Assembly: GCA_002928735.1 (NCBI GenBank)
Contig: PERL01000016.1
Coordinates: forward strand, 1-64,000
Length of the DNA stretch: 64,000 nucleotides
Reading direction: 5' to 3'
Origin: Hyphomicrobium sp.
Lineage (GTDB): Bacteria; Pseudomonadota; Alphaproteobacteria; Rhizobiales; Hyphomicrobiaceae
Under the pieces are notes generated by a model. The model saw only the letters and a program-made list of their open reading frames with translations, made no database searches and had not been told where the DNA came from. The position numbers and the translations under genes were made by a program. The first letter of the stretch is position 1. Every line of letters starts with the position of its first letter. Of the stretch, positions 1 through 8,315 are shown one piece after another.

Positions 1-129
1 ACCCAAAAACGTTCTAAGGACCCCGAGCAAGATTTTTCCGTTGTCGTAGAACAACAACGAATAATTCTCCTAGGGGTCCTAACGACGTTTTGCTCCCCAA
101 AAGGTGGGCAAGGTGGGGGGGGGGGGCTC
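1..129. other. non-coding end of integrated element, inverted repeat and G12 tract
   Basis: No gene is seen here. AGGACCCC at 17-24 is inverted at 73-80 (GGGGTCCT), and the flanks 8-16 and 81-87 are partly complementary, so an imperfect stem enclosing about 48 nt is possible. A run of twelve G residues at 115-126 sits just beyond the stop codon of the neighbouring primase/helicase gene. Function is unknown; the stem could be a terminator or a structured end of the element. Confidence 0.4.
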
Positions 130-2619
130 CTACTCGATCTCCATTAGCGTCTGGAAACCATCTTCGGGTGTCCCGCGAAGCACCCACCGATTGTCGCTCT
201 GCCTCGACAGCTTTAGGCCGCAAAACACTTGGTCTCGGTACTTGCCCAGGAGCATTCCCACGGCCGTGTCGTTCCACGTCTTATCGTTGAGCAATTGTTC
301 GAGCCGCCGCACTGGCGACAGCCGCAGGGTAACGTCGCCATCGACCCCGTAATTGCGTTTAAAGGCCGTGACGGAAACGGGGTTGTCGGTCCCTGGTCCC
401 TGCCACATGGCGATAAACACCTGCGCTTTGCGGTACAGGTTAGCGTCCGTCTTCCGCGTTACCTCGACAACGTCCCACGGGTCTGCCTGTCCTAGCCATA
501 CGAGGGCGCCACGAACCATCCGCCACGAGGGGAAAGACCCATCGCACTTCAAATCGGCGTAGCCGGGCATCCCTGCGGCTTTATAGGCACGTAGGATCGT
601 GAGGCAGTGCTCGCGATAGGTCTGCCGGTCGGCTTGAAGTTGCTTCAGCGGGTGGAACGGGAACTTGAGGCCGTCTGGATCTTCGACGCCGTGGTCGAAG
701 CGGGTGACAACGGTGCGGCGAATAAGGTCTTCGCTGACCTCAATGTTCGTGCCGGAAAAGGCGACGAAGGCACGGGTTGATACGGTCCGCGACTTGTCGT
801 TGTGGCCGAGCACTCGTGACTCCAACATCGGAGACGTTACGGCACGGGCCAGCTGCTTGCCTCGAATGCGATCCTCCACGTCATCGAAGCCGATATAGGG
901 ACGGCCCTGCCCGTAGAGCGTGAAGAGGTTCTTTGCGTTTTCTTCCTCACGGCCCGTCCAGGTGGCGGTGCGAAACACGCCGTCTTCCGCAATGGCGTGC
1001 CACATGTGAAGTAGGATGGTCTTACCGGAGCCCCAGGCCGGTGCGTCGGAGACGTGAATGGGGCAATCGTCCAGATCGCCTCGGATCGCGCAGCTGAGCA
1101 GGCCGGACAGCGCCACAGAGCGATTTGCGCGCTTGAGGCGGGTGTCGTGGCGAGCGGCTGGGCCAGGCAGCGGGTGCTGCTCTGGTTCTCTTTCGAGCCG
1201 TGTAAAGGGGAAGAAGGCAATAAGGTCCAGCAGGGCATCGAGCGATGCGACTGCCGCCTCGCGTGTCGGAGCGAGCGGCACCTGACAAGTGTCCTTGAAC
1301 AGCAGCAGCAACCCGGTGTCGGGGTCCCATCCCGGTTCGTTGCGGGTGAGTGTCGGCATGAACACGAGCCCGGTGACCCGCCGGAAAGGACGTTGGTCGG
1401 CAGTGTCGATGAGCGGCAGGACGGCTTCTGCGTTGCAATCGGTACGGTAGTCGTTGCCGTATTGGTCAGTGCGGTAGAACGTGCCGCCAAGCTCTTGAAG
1501 ACGATGCGCGAGCCAGTGTGGTGTTACGAGCAGGAGCGAATTGTCGGACGTGACCCGCACAAGGTCGCGGCCACGGCCGTAGACGCCGCCTTCGTTGTCG
1601 TTCGCCAGTAGTAGTTCGGCCATCTGGACGAGGCGACGGACTTTGCAGTCGCCATCGAGCTTGATCCAGTTTTCTTGAACCTCGATGATCGGCCGGTGCC
1701 GTTTCGTTTTGTCTCCGGTCTTGGCCGGCATACCGAGCCACTTGCGGATTTCCTTTTCGCAAGCCTCCAGGCCAACATGCGCGAGGAAGGTGCTGAGCGT
1801 CGTGGTGGGTTCGCCAGCGTCTGCCTTCTCTTTCGTCCGGTGGGCCTTCTCGCCGCGTTTGTCGGTGTCGTCTTCGGCAAGGCGTGCAAGCCGGTTGATG
1901 AACTTCTCTGCCTTGTCCGGCTCCATGCCTGAATGGATGAGCGCTCCGGCCAGCTGAAGGCAGAAGTCATCGCGTCCGCCGGACTCACGCGGATAGACCG
2001 CGAGCACGAGCGACGCGAAGGCAAGCAGTCCAGCACGTCGCAATACTTCCGCGAACGGGAGTGCGGGAATGTCGGGCACCAGAGAGGTTGCGCCGCGATG
2101 TCGCCACCAGAGAACATCGTCGCCATATCGCGACGGCGGGAAGACGGTTTGACACTTGCCCGCGCGCACCTCCAGCACCACCGTCTTCGTAAGGCCGATG
2201 GTGGCGATTGCCGCCTGCGCCTCCGGTGTCTTGAATGCGAATGCGTGTTGCTTCGTGCTCGCATCGGGAATGTCGTCGCAGATCACAAGACGATGGCCCA
2301 GCACGTGCGTGCCGTCCGGCTTGAGCCGTCCGAAGGCCGTGTCACGAAGTTCCGGGAAGAACATGTCCACGAGCGCGATGGCCTGCGGGCAATCAAGGTC
2401 CAGGTCCACGAGCCCACCGGACTTCGGCCCAAGCTGCACACCGATGTTGAAGGGTCCTTTTAAAAACACCTCCGGCTTTGGGTTGGTGGTCTGCCAGCTT
2501 GGTGATTTCGGTGCTTTCTCGCCGAACGGAATAACAACTGTCTTCCATTCGCGTGCAGCGAAGTCTTGGGCAACATTCTCGACTTCACGTGCGAAGTCAC
2601 GTATATCTATTTTGCTCAT
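130..2619 (-). CDS. primase-polymerase / ATPase-helicase-like protein of integrated element
   Basis: An 829-residue protein with the architecture of mobile-element replication proteins. The N-terminal part resembles bifunctional primase/polymerase domains, with an acidic Asp-Leu-Asp-Leu-Asp segment near residue 72. The C-terminal half has a Walker A motif (GSGKT, about residue 530) and a downstream acidic FDDVED segment that could be Walker B. Such proteins copy or restart replication of satellites and integrative elements. It is the largest gene of the element and lies downstream of the small genes and integrase on the same strand, which fits an integrase/AlpA/primase satellite arrangement. 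No terminase or structural phage genes are visible in this window, but the left end of the element is outside it. The domain assignment rests on motif reading; an alternative is a plain DUF927-type ATPase. Confidence 0.75.
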   Translation of the reverse strand: MSKIDIRDFAREVENVAQDFAAREWKTVVIPFGEKAPKSPSWQTTNPKPEVFLKGPFNIGVQLGPKSGGLVDLDLDCPQAIALVDMFFPELRDTAFGRLKPDGTHVLGHRLVICDDIPDASTKQHAFAFKTPEAQAAIATIGLTKTVVLEVRAGKCQTVFPPSRYGDDVLWWRHRGATSLVPDIPALPFAEVLRRAGLLAFASLVLAVYPRESGGRDDFCLQLAGALIHSGMEPDKAEKFINRLARLAEDDTDKRGEKAHRTKEKADAGEPTTTLSTFLAHVGLEACEKEIRKWLGMPAKTGDKTKRHRPIIEVQENWIKLDGDCKVRRLVQMAELLLANDNEGGVYGRGRDLVRVTSDNSLLLVTPHWLAHRLQELGGTFYRTDQYGNDYRTDCNAEAVLPLIDTADQRPFRRVTGLVFMPTLTRNEPGWDPDTGLLLLFKDTCQVPLAPTREAAVASLDALLDLIAFFPFTRLEREPEQHPLPGPAARHDTRLKRANRSVALSGLLSCAIRGDLDDCPIHVSDAPAWGSGKTILLHMWHAIAEDGVFRTATWTGREEENAKNLFTLYGQGRPYIGFDDVEDRIRGKQLARAVTSPMLESRVLGHNDKSRTVSTRAFVAFSGTNIEVSEDLIRRTVVTRFDHGVEDPDGLKFPFHPLKQLQADRQTYREHCLTILRAYKAAGMPGYADLKCDGSFPSWRMVRGALVWLGQADPWDVVEVTRKTDANLYRKAQVFIAMWQGPGTDNPVSVTAFKRNYGVDGDVTLRLSPVRRLEQLLNDKTWNDTAVGMLLGKYRDQVFCGLKLSRQSDNRWVLRGTPEDGFQTLMEIE

Positions 2620-2636
2620 AACGCATACTCATTTTG

Positions 2637-2667
2637 CGGCTGCGAGGGTCCGACCCCTTCGCAGCCG
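2637..2667. terminator. intergenic stem-loop in the element
   Basis: CGGCTGCGA at 2637-2645 pairs with TCGCAGCCG at 2659-2667, and an inner GGGTC/GACCC stem is also possible. It lies between the 78-residue ORF and the primase gene on the minus strand. No U tract follows on the minus strand, so it may be an attenuator or processing site rather than a strong terminator; on the plus strand it is followed by TTGTTTTAA. Confidence 0.45.
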
Positions 2668-2678
2668 TTGTTTTAAGA

Positions 2679-2915
2679 TCAGTCGTGATTGGTGTTTCGC
2701 TTCGACGGCCAAACCGTCGTGCCGGGGACCGGCAGCATGATTTCGTAGCCAAGCGCTTCGTAGAGCTTGACCCACCGCTCCATGCTGCGTTGGTTCCACT
2801 TCGACCAGAAAGCTTCTTGGATCGCACCGGTGACAGGGCACTCCGCAGCGATTGCCCACGGGCCTGTTGGCCGCGTCGCTTTCAAGAGTTTTACGATTTG
2901 AATGCCGGTGATCAT
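2679..2915 (-). CDS. small hypothetical protein of integrated element
   Basis: A 78-residue protein that I do not recognise. Its ATG overlaps the stop codon of the upstream HTH gene (ATGA), so the two are probably translationally coupled. The sequence is rich in Trp and Pro and has no signal peptide or membrane segment. The phrase WSKWNQRSMERWVKLYEALGY could form a helical DNA-contact or dimerisation segment, but this is speculation. Position between the AlpA-like gene and the primase gene suggests a role in excision or replication of the element. Confidence 0.55.
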   Translation of the reverse strand: MITGIQIVKLLKATRPTGPWAIAAECPVTGAIQEAFWSKWNQRSMERWVKLYEALGYEIMLPVPGTTVWPSKRNTNHD

Positions 2916-3109
2916 GACGGCACCCCTTGGCGTTCGAGCCAAGCGGTCACTTCTTCGACCTTGTAGACAGCGTAGCCGCCTTCCAGCCGATAGGAGCGCG
3001 GGCCTTTGCCGTTGGCGTTCCAATTTTGGAGGGTCTTCAGCTTGAGGCCGAGTTTTTCGGCCAGCTGTTCGCGAGTAACGAAATCAGGGAGGAGTTGTGG
3101 CTTAGCCAT
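2912..3109 (-). CDS. AlpA/excisionase-like helix-turn-helix protein
   Basis: A small DNA-binding protein of about 65 residues (79 if the upstream ATG at 3151 is used). The segment VTREQLAEKLGLKLKTLQNW, followed by a basic, Gly-rich wing and a YKVEEVTAWL ending, is the usual MerR-like HTH_17 fold of AlpA and Xis proteins. These proteins control integrase transcription or bend attachment sites during excision. It lies directly downstream of the integrase on the same strand, which is the normal place for such a gene. The start is uncertain because neither ATG has a clear ribosome-binding site. Confidence 0.75.
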   Translation of the reverse strand: MAKPQLLPDFVTREQLAEKLGLKLKTLQNWNANGKGPRSYRLEGGYAVYKVEEVTAWLERQGVPS

Positions 3110-3242
3110 GGCGAGCGCATCCCAAAGTGGGTTGCGTCTCGCGTCTCCCATGCCATCCGAGGGTCAGACCCAATCGAGGGAGTATTCGCTTTGACGTGAG
3201 ACTGTGAAAGCTCGGCTAAAGGCTTCCCAGCATTCTCGCACG

Positions 3243-4433
3243 TTACGCGAAAACTTCGCCTTCGTCTACCTTCGCCACCTTGACTTTGGTTAACAGCATC
3301 AGAGCCTTGCTGATCTTTCGTTGCGCCTCCAGCATTTCCGGAAAGATGATCTCTGGATGCGTGTAGAGCCCCTTCACGCCGCTGACGGTGTGATCCGTGA
3401 GCAGGCTCACGATGATGGGGTTTGCGTGTGCGGATGCGACGGTGTTGAAGAAGTGTCGCCAGTCGTGACCGCCATGTTCTGCATCGTCCTGCTTGTTCTT
3501 GCTGATGTGACTTCCGCTAGTCCGGCCGGGGAACAGGTACGGATTGCCGGGCTTGGCGTGCTTGAGAGCTTCTCGCACAACCGCTTCGATCTCATCCGAC
3601 ATGGGCAACCAAAATTGGCGGCCAGCCTTTGTGCTAGGCGTCGTAATGCGGTGCTGTTCGAAGTTGATGCGCTCGCGAAGGATGGTGCTGGCGTTCTCAA
3701 CGCGCAGCCCGGTGAGAAACAGTAGCCGGTTGAGAAGTCTGCGCTGGTGGTTCTTGTCGCTGTCCACGATCTTGAGCAGAGCAGGCAGCTTATCCCGCGT
3801 GATGAGCTGGTCCGGATCGGCTTCTTTCTTCGGGTGCCGTTCGACTGCAAGCGCTGGGTTCACGATGCTGAGGCGCGGCTTCAGTTTGCGCTGGTGGTTG
3901 AAGATGCTCTTGATGGTAATGACGACGGCGTTCGCGGTTGGCGGCGTCTTCTTGCTGAGCTTCTTGAACACGTCCAGCACATCGTCTTCGGTGATTGCGC
4001 TGAGCGGTCGCCGGAACCAGTCGTTGGGTATGTACTGGCGCTGGCCTTTGTAGCCTCTGATCGTCTTCTCTTTGCGCCCTAGCCGTTGGCACCGGTCGAT
4101 GTAGTCGTCCCATGCCTGTTCAAACGTCGGCATGCCGTTGGGGCCGCGATCCTTTGTCGGGTCTTCGCCGTCTCTAATCCGAGCCAGCACCGCGTTGGCA
4201 GCGTCGCGCGCTTCCCGCGTGTCCAACTGCGGAAACCGGCCCACCGACTTCTTCACGTTCCGAATGTAGTGGCCGTCCATGTAGAGGTCGGCGCGGGCCA
4301 TCCAGCACTTGGCTCCGGTAGGGAAGACACGCAAGAAGAAGCCGGGCGTCTTTCCGCATGTGTAATCGCCCGGGTCCTTGGCTTTGCGGGCCATTTCGTC
4401 GGTCAGAGCTTTGGCTTGTTTGCCGGGTTTCAT
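3243..4433 (-). CDS. int: tyrosine-type site-specific integrase
   Basis: A 396-residue phage/island integrase. The N-terminal part resembles the DUF4102 arm-binding domain, followed by a SAM-like core-binding domain (residues 102-200) and a catalytic domain. Catalytic residues are visible: R244 (TGLRVENA), H323-x-x-R326 (HDWRHFF), H348 and nucleophile Y357 (GLYTHPE). The family inserts elements into tRNA genes. Here the gene starts about 130 bp from a tRNA-Lys 3' fragment on its 5' side, so the attachment site can be named. The short direct repeat TATAGGGCTGC just upstream of the start may be part of an integrase or excisionase binding array. The gene is intact. Confidence 0.93.
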   Translation of the reverse strand: MKPGKQAKALTDEMARKAKDPGDYTCGKTPGFFLRVFPTGAKCWMARADLYMDGHYIRNVKKSVGRFPQLDTREARDAANAVLARIRDGEDPTKDRGPNGMPTFEQAWDDYIDRCQRLGRKEKTIRGYKGQRQYIPNDWFRRPLSAITEDDVLDVFKKLSKKTPPTANAVVITIKSIFNHQRKLKPRLSIVNPALAVERHPKKEADPDQLITRDKLPALLKIVDSDKNHQRRLLNRLLFLTGLRVENASTILRERINFEQHRITTPSTKAGRQFWLPMSDEIEAVVREALKHAKPGNPYLFPGRTSGSHISKNKQDDAEHGGHDWRHFFNTVASAHANPIIVSLLTDHTVSGVKGLYTHPEIIFPEMLEAQRKISKALMLLTKVKVAKVDEGEVFA

Positions 4434-4563
4434 AGGGCTGCCTATAGGGCTGCTAAAGTCGGGAAAAGCCGGGTAGCGCCGGGATGTAGCTTAACCCCAA
4501 CCCACTGTGCTATCTATATATTTTAGCTGGATTTCCTGACTTTTCGCAAACGAAATAAACTAA

Positions 4564-4608
4564 CTCTTAATCAGCGGGTCCACAGTTCGAGCCTGTGATC
4601 ACCCACCA
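4564..4608 (+). repeat. attR: 3' fragment of tRNA-Lys(CTT)
   Basis: This stretch is the 3' part of a tRNA-Lys: anticodon loop CTCTTAA with anticodon CTT (4566-4568), 3' anticodon-stem strand and variable loop, T stem CACAG (4581-4585) and CTGTG (4593-4597) around TTCGAGC, acceptor strand ATCACCC, discriminator A, and encoded CCA (4606-4608). Bases left of the anticodon loop do not complete the anticodon stem (an A.C mismatch) and no D arm is present. It is therefore a partial copy produced by integration, with the crossover near the anticodon loop. The orientation predicts that the intact tRNA-Lys gene lies at the left end of the element, beyond this window. Confidence 0.88.
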
Positions 4609-4681
4609 AACTATCTTCCTGATAAACCTGCCTAATTCGGTGCAAAACTAGCGCTACGAAAGCCTATGTTTTCCACTCTCG

Positions 4682-5100
4682 TTAGCATGTTTGTCGACTG
4701 CCGAGCAAAACCTGGCTCTGCAACTTGATGCGCTGTCTTCAGCGGGGTGTTCTAAAGTCCACCAAGACGATGCTTCGGGGAGTGTATTCGAGCGACCCCA
4801 GCTGAACAGAGCGCTTCGGCAGCTTCGCCGTGGACATACGCTGGTGACTTGGAAGCTTGATCGCTTGGGGCGCAGTCTCTTGCCCCTGATGACAATTGTA
4901 GCGGAGCTAAATGCTCGTGGCGTGGCGTTCCGATCGATTGCTGAGAATATCGACACGGGGCCGCCAGTGGTCGGTTGCTCTTTCATGTACCCGGGGCTCT
5001 TGCAGAGTTTGAGCGCGCACTTATCAGCGAGCGAACTAAGGCTGGCATGGCATCGGCCAAGGCTCGGGGAATATCCTTGGATCGACCACGAAAATTTTGA
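4682..5100 (+). pseudogene. degenerate serine recombinase (resolvase/invertase)
   Basis: The remnant begins with a STAEQN block that aligns with the catalytic-serine RVST motif, although the preceding residues are altered and no good start remains. It continues through a recognisable WKLDRLGRSL and FRSIAENIDTG core. Around 4970-4980 the frame is lost; in the next frame GALAEFERALISERTKAGM and AKARG follow, ending at TGA 5098-5100. That is the standard C-terminal order of Tn3-type resolvases and Pin-type invertases, minus the HTH domain. The gene is thus frameshifted and truncated. It lies just outside the attR, so it is not part of the integrated element. Confidence 0.85.
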
Positions 5101-5277
5101 GAAATGGGCAAGTGAAAGCGGACCCGTTACGGCGTTGTCCTGGGGAGGGCGACAGTCGGGCTGCAGCTCTTCTCCCGAAAGCAGAAGCGGAGCGATCGTG
5201 GCTGTTGAGGCTGAAAGGAACGATCGTTTGCCTCAGCCGTTGAGCGATAATTGTTCAATCATTTGGAAAGCGTGGGT

Positions 5278-6603
5278 ATGGCAGGGGCCGGTCGCAGCGA
5301 CACGAAGTACAGGTCAGAAGGCCTCATCGCGCCAAAAACGTCAGGCGACAGACTGGCGGCGCGCCTCTTTGAGACGCGGCAATTGTCGCTGGAACTCGCT
5401 CAGCCGCTCAGCGCCGAGGATATGACCGTCCAGCCGATGGACGACGCGAGCCCGACGAAATGGCATCTCGCCCACGTCACGTGGTTTTTCGAGACCTTCA
5501 TTTTGGCGAAGTTTGTACCGGACTATCAGGCGTTCGACGAAGCGTTCAACTTCTGCTTCAACTCGTACTATGAATCGGTGGGGCCGCGACAGCCGCGGGG
5601 CCATCGCGGGTTGCTCACCCGGCCGTCCGTCGAGCGTGTCATGGCCTACAGGGCGCATGTCGATGAGGCGCTCGCGGAATTGCTCGCTACCCCATCCGCC
5701 CGCCACGAAACGGACGAGTTGGCCGCGATAATCGAAATCGGAATCAACCACGAACAGCAGCATCAAGAACTGCTTCTGACCGATATTCTATCCCTCTTTG
5801 CATCCAGTCCGTTGCGTCCGGCATACCGGATAGCGTCTGCGCCAGGTTCGATTGCGACGATCGAACCCGTGCGGTGGATCGAATACAGCGGCGGCATCCG
5901 GCAGGTCGGCCATTCGGGGCCGGGATACTCATGGGACAACGAGCGGCCGCGGCATGATGTTCTCGTTCACCCCTTCTGTCTTGCCGACCGACTCGTAACG
6001 AATGGCGAATGGCTGGACTTCATGTCGGATGGTGGCTATCGCACGCCGTCTCTTTGGCTTGCCGACGGATGGGCGCTCGTCAATCGCGAGCAGTGGCGCA
6101 GTCCGCTTTACTGGGAGGAGCACAGTTCCGGTTGGCGGCAGATGTCGCTCGAAGGACTGGCGCCCGTCGAGGCGGCGGCACCGGTGTGTCACGTCTCTTA
6201 TTTCGAGGCTGATGCCTATGCGCGTTGGGCGGGAAAGAGGTTGCCGACTGAGTTTGAGTGGGAAGTAGCAGCCGCCGATTTGCCGGTAACGGGCAATACA
6301 CTTGCGACACGCGCCCTTCGGCCCGTGCCGGCTCCCAAGATTGAGGATCGAAGCCGCCCGAGGCAAATGTTCGGCGACGTGTGGGAATGGACGCAGAGCG
6401 CGTATCTTGCCTATCCAAAATACCAGGCACCGGCTGGTGCGATCGGTGAATACAACGGCAAGTTCATGGTCAGCCAGCAGGTTCTGCGCGGGGCGTCATG
6501 CGCGACGCCAGAGGGGCATTCGCGCGCAACCTACCGGAACTTTTTCTATCCCCACCAGCGCTGGCAATTCACGGGCTTGCGTCTCGCTGCGGAGGTGTCG
6601 TGA
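5278..6603 (+). CDS. egtB: ergothioneine biosynthesis sulfoxide synthase EgtB
   Basis: A 441-residue non-haem iron enzyme that joins hercynine to a thiol (gamma-Glu-Cys or Cys) with O2 to form the sulfoxide intermediate of ergothioneine. An N-terminal DinB-like domain carries ASPTKWHLAH (H63, H66) and the iron-binding H158-x3-H162-x-E164 (NHEQQHQE). The C-terminal FGE-sulfatase domain has the usual WEWAA-type core and ends in a YRNFFYPHQRW segment. I chose the ATG at 5278 because GGAAAG lies 7 nt upstream; a TTG at 5251 would add nine residues. The stop codon overlaps the egtD start. No egtA, egtC or egtE is seen nearby, so the thiol donor and C-S lyase must come from elsewhere. Confidence 0.93.
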   Translation: MAGAGRSDTKYRSEGLIAPKTSGDRLAARLFETRQLSLELAQPLSAEDMTVQPMDDASPTKWHLAHVTWFFETFILAKFVPDYQAFDEAFNFCFNSYYESVGPRQPRGHRGLLTRPSVERVMAYRAHVDEALAELLATPSARHETDELAAIIEIGINHEQQHQELLLTDILSLFASSPLRPAYRIASAPGSIATIEPVRWIEYSGGIRQVGHSGPGYSWDNERPRHDVLVHPFCLADRLVTNGEWLDFMSDGGYRTPSLWLADGWALVNREQWRSPLYWEEHSSGWRQMSLEGLAPVEAAAPVCHVSYFEADAYARWAGKRLPTEFEWEVAAADLPVTGNTLATRALRPVPAPKIEDRSRPRQMFGDVWEWTQSAYLAYPKYQAPAGAIGEYNGKFMVSQQVLRGASCATPEGHSRATYRNFFYPHQRWQFTGLRLAAEVS

Positions 6604-7634
6604 AACAGCCTACCCATGTCAATCGCGCACTGGAACTGACGGAAACCCAGGGACTAGATGTATTCGCGGCTGCGGTGATCGAAGGTTTTTCGAAGCCGCG
6701 CAAAACGTTGCCGTGCCAATTTTTGTATGACGCCCGTGGTAGTGCGTTGTTCGAACAGATCACGGAACTGCCAGAGTATTATCCGACGCGAACCGAGATT
6801 GGTATTCTGCGGGAGCAGGCTTCCGAGATCACGGCGTCCATTCCGGATGACTCTGTTCTTGTTGAATTTGGATCGGGCTCGAGCATCAAGACGGAACTTC
6901 TGTTGAAGCATTTGCCGCCTACGGTGGCTTACGTTCCGATTGATGTTTCACCGTCAGCTTTGAGCGAGGCGACGCACCGGCTGGAAAGCCGATTTCCGAA
7001 ACTTACCATCTATCCGATCACCGGCAGCTTTACAGATCCTGTCGAACTGCCGTTGAGCCTTCAGCAGCGTCCGCGCGTGGGGTTCTTCCCCGGCTCGACC
7101 ATCGGAAACTGGACGGCCGAAGACGCCGTATCTCTGTTGGCATCATTTCGCGGCGTTCTAAATGAGCACGGCCGTTTGATCGTTGGGGTGGACTTGAAGA
7201 AGGACGCCCGAACGTTGGTGCGCGCCTATAACGACAGCGCGGGCATCACGGCCGCGTTCAACCTCAATCTGCTCGTCCGGATCAATCGAGAATTGGGAAG
7301 TGCGATCGACATTTCAAACTTCCGGCACGAAGCGATCTACGATCCGCTTCGAGGCCGGATTGAGATGCATCTGGAGAGCGTTGTCGAACATACGACCCAC
7401 ATTAGCGGCCGAAAATTTCACTTTCACGCCGGCGAAAGCATCCATACCGAGAATTCCTACAAGTACACGGTCGCAGAGTTCCAAGATCTTGCCCGAAAGG
7501 CGGGATGGAGCACGGGGCGGGTCTGGACGGACGGCGGCGCCCAATTCAGCATTCATGAATTGACGGCTCGGCCGAACGACCCTGAGCGGACGTCGCCGGT
7601 GGAAGCAGGAAAAGTTGTTCAAGAGTGTAGATAG
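6600..7634 (+). CDS. egtD: L-histidine N-alpha-methyltransferase EgtD
   Basis: A 344-residue SAM-dependent methyltransferase that converts histidine to hercynine, the first step of ergothioneine synthesis. Family marks are PCQFLYDARGSALFEQITELPEYYPTRTE near the N terminus (shown only in part: YDARGSALFEQIT), the SAM-binding FGSGSSIKTELLL, the FFPGSTIGN motif and the IGVDLKKD motif. The GTG start at 6600 overlaps the TGA of egtB, so EgtD is probably translated by coupling; an upstream in-frame start would intrude into egtB. The length matches the family (about 320-345). Confidence 0.93.
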   Translation: MKQPTHVNRALELTETQGLDVFAAAVIEGFSKPRKTLPCQFLYDARGSALFEQITELPEYYPTRTEIGILREQASEITASIPDDSVLVEFGSGSSIKTELLLKHLPPTVAYVPIDVSPSALSEATHRLESRFPKLTIYPITGSFTDPVELPLSLQQRPRVGFFPGSTIGNWTAEDAVSLLASFRGVLNEHGRLIVGVDLKKDARTLVRAYNDSAGITAAFNLNLLVRINRELGSAIDISNFRHEAIYDPLRGRIEMHLESVVEHTTHISGRKFHFHAGESIHTENSYKYTVAEFQDLARKAGWSTGRVWTDGGAQFSIHELTARPNDPERTSPVEAGKVVQECR

Positions 7635-7738
7635 ATTGCAGAACGGTTAGGGTGATTCCTGCTGAGGGGCCGGCCGACCTTCACATCAGTCGATCCAATA
7701 TTGTCTCTAGTCCATACATCGGTTCTGGAATTTGTCGG

Positions 7739-8314
7739 TCATGGTACCGGCTGAGGATCCGCTCGGATGGTCGGGCCATCCCAGTCGCGCCAGCCATCGA
7801 TACCTTCGGGAAGCCAATAGATGTGCTGATAGCCCAACAGTGCGGCGCGGCGCACCGCGTTCCAGCTCATCCAGCAGTCTGACTGGCAGAAGATGATGAT
7901 GGCGCGGGATTTGTCGCCGGCGGTGAGGCGGGCGAGCGTGTCGCGGAAATAGCGCTCGATGCGCGGATCAATGCGGCCGCGGCCAACTTCGGGCAGCCAG
8001 ATCGCGCCGGGAATCGTGTCGTGGACCTTGGTGAGGCGCCATTCGCCGGTGGCTGGATCATAGCCGCCGCCTTCGGCTGCCATGACATCGAGTAGGATCG
8101 CCTTTTGGTCATTGATGAGTGCGGGGAGATCGGCGGCAAAAATGCGGGTGGAGCCCGGAGCCCATTCGGGAAGCGGTGCGCGATAGCGTGATGTGCGGTA
8201 GCCGGTCGAGGTGTCGAATTCGGTGCCGGTTGTGGGAATTTCAGTGGCGTATGCCGTGGCGGCGACGAGGGCCGCCGCGGCCAGAGCGACTAGGTTCGTT
8301 GCGCCCGCTCTCAT
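7739..8314 (-). CDS. PQQ-dependent catabolism-associated CXXCW-type rhodanese-like protein
   Basis: A 191-residue exported protein with an N-terminal signal peptide ending near ATA-YATE. It belongs to the family defined by its neighbourhood with PQQ alcohol dehydrogenases (PQQ-dependent catabolism-associated CXXCW motif protein). The motif is seen as FCQSDCWMSWNA, where a rhodanese active-site loop would be; spacing between the cysteines is three residues. It likely has a periplasmic redox or sulfur-carrier role, but its biochemistry is not established. It follows the beta-propeller gene by one base on the same strand, diverging from the cytochrome-to-dehydrogenase genes. Confidence 0.85.
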   Translation of the reverse strand: MRAGATNLVALAAAALVAATAYATEIPTTGTEFDTSTGYRTSRYRAPLPEWAPGSTRIFAADLPALINDQKAILLDVMAAEGGGYDPATGEWRLTKVHDTIPGAIWLPEVGRGRIDPRIERYFRDTLARLTAGDKSRAIIIFCQSDCWMSWNAVRRAALLGYQHIYWLPEGIDGWRDWDGPTIRADPQPVP

Positions 8315-8315
8315 C

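Noticed and set aside
4434-4563. Possible complete tRNA gene before the CCA end
   Set aside because: No acceptor 5' strand (GGGTGAT) or D arm is present; only the 3' part matches tRNA-Lys.
7314-7622. Minus-strand frame of 102 residues in egtD
   Set aside because: Fully inside egtD with no ribosome-binding site or family resemblance.
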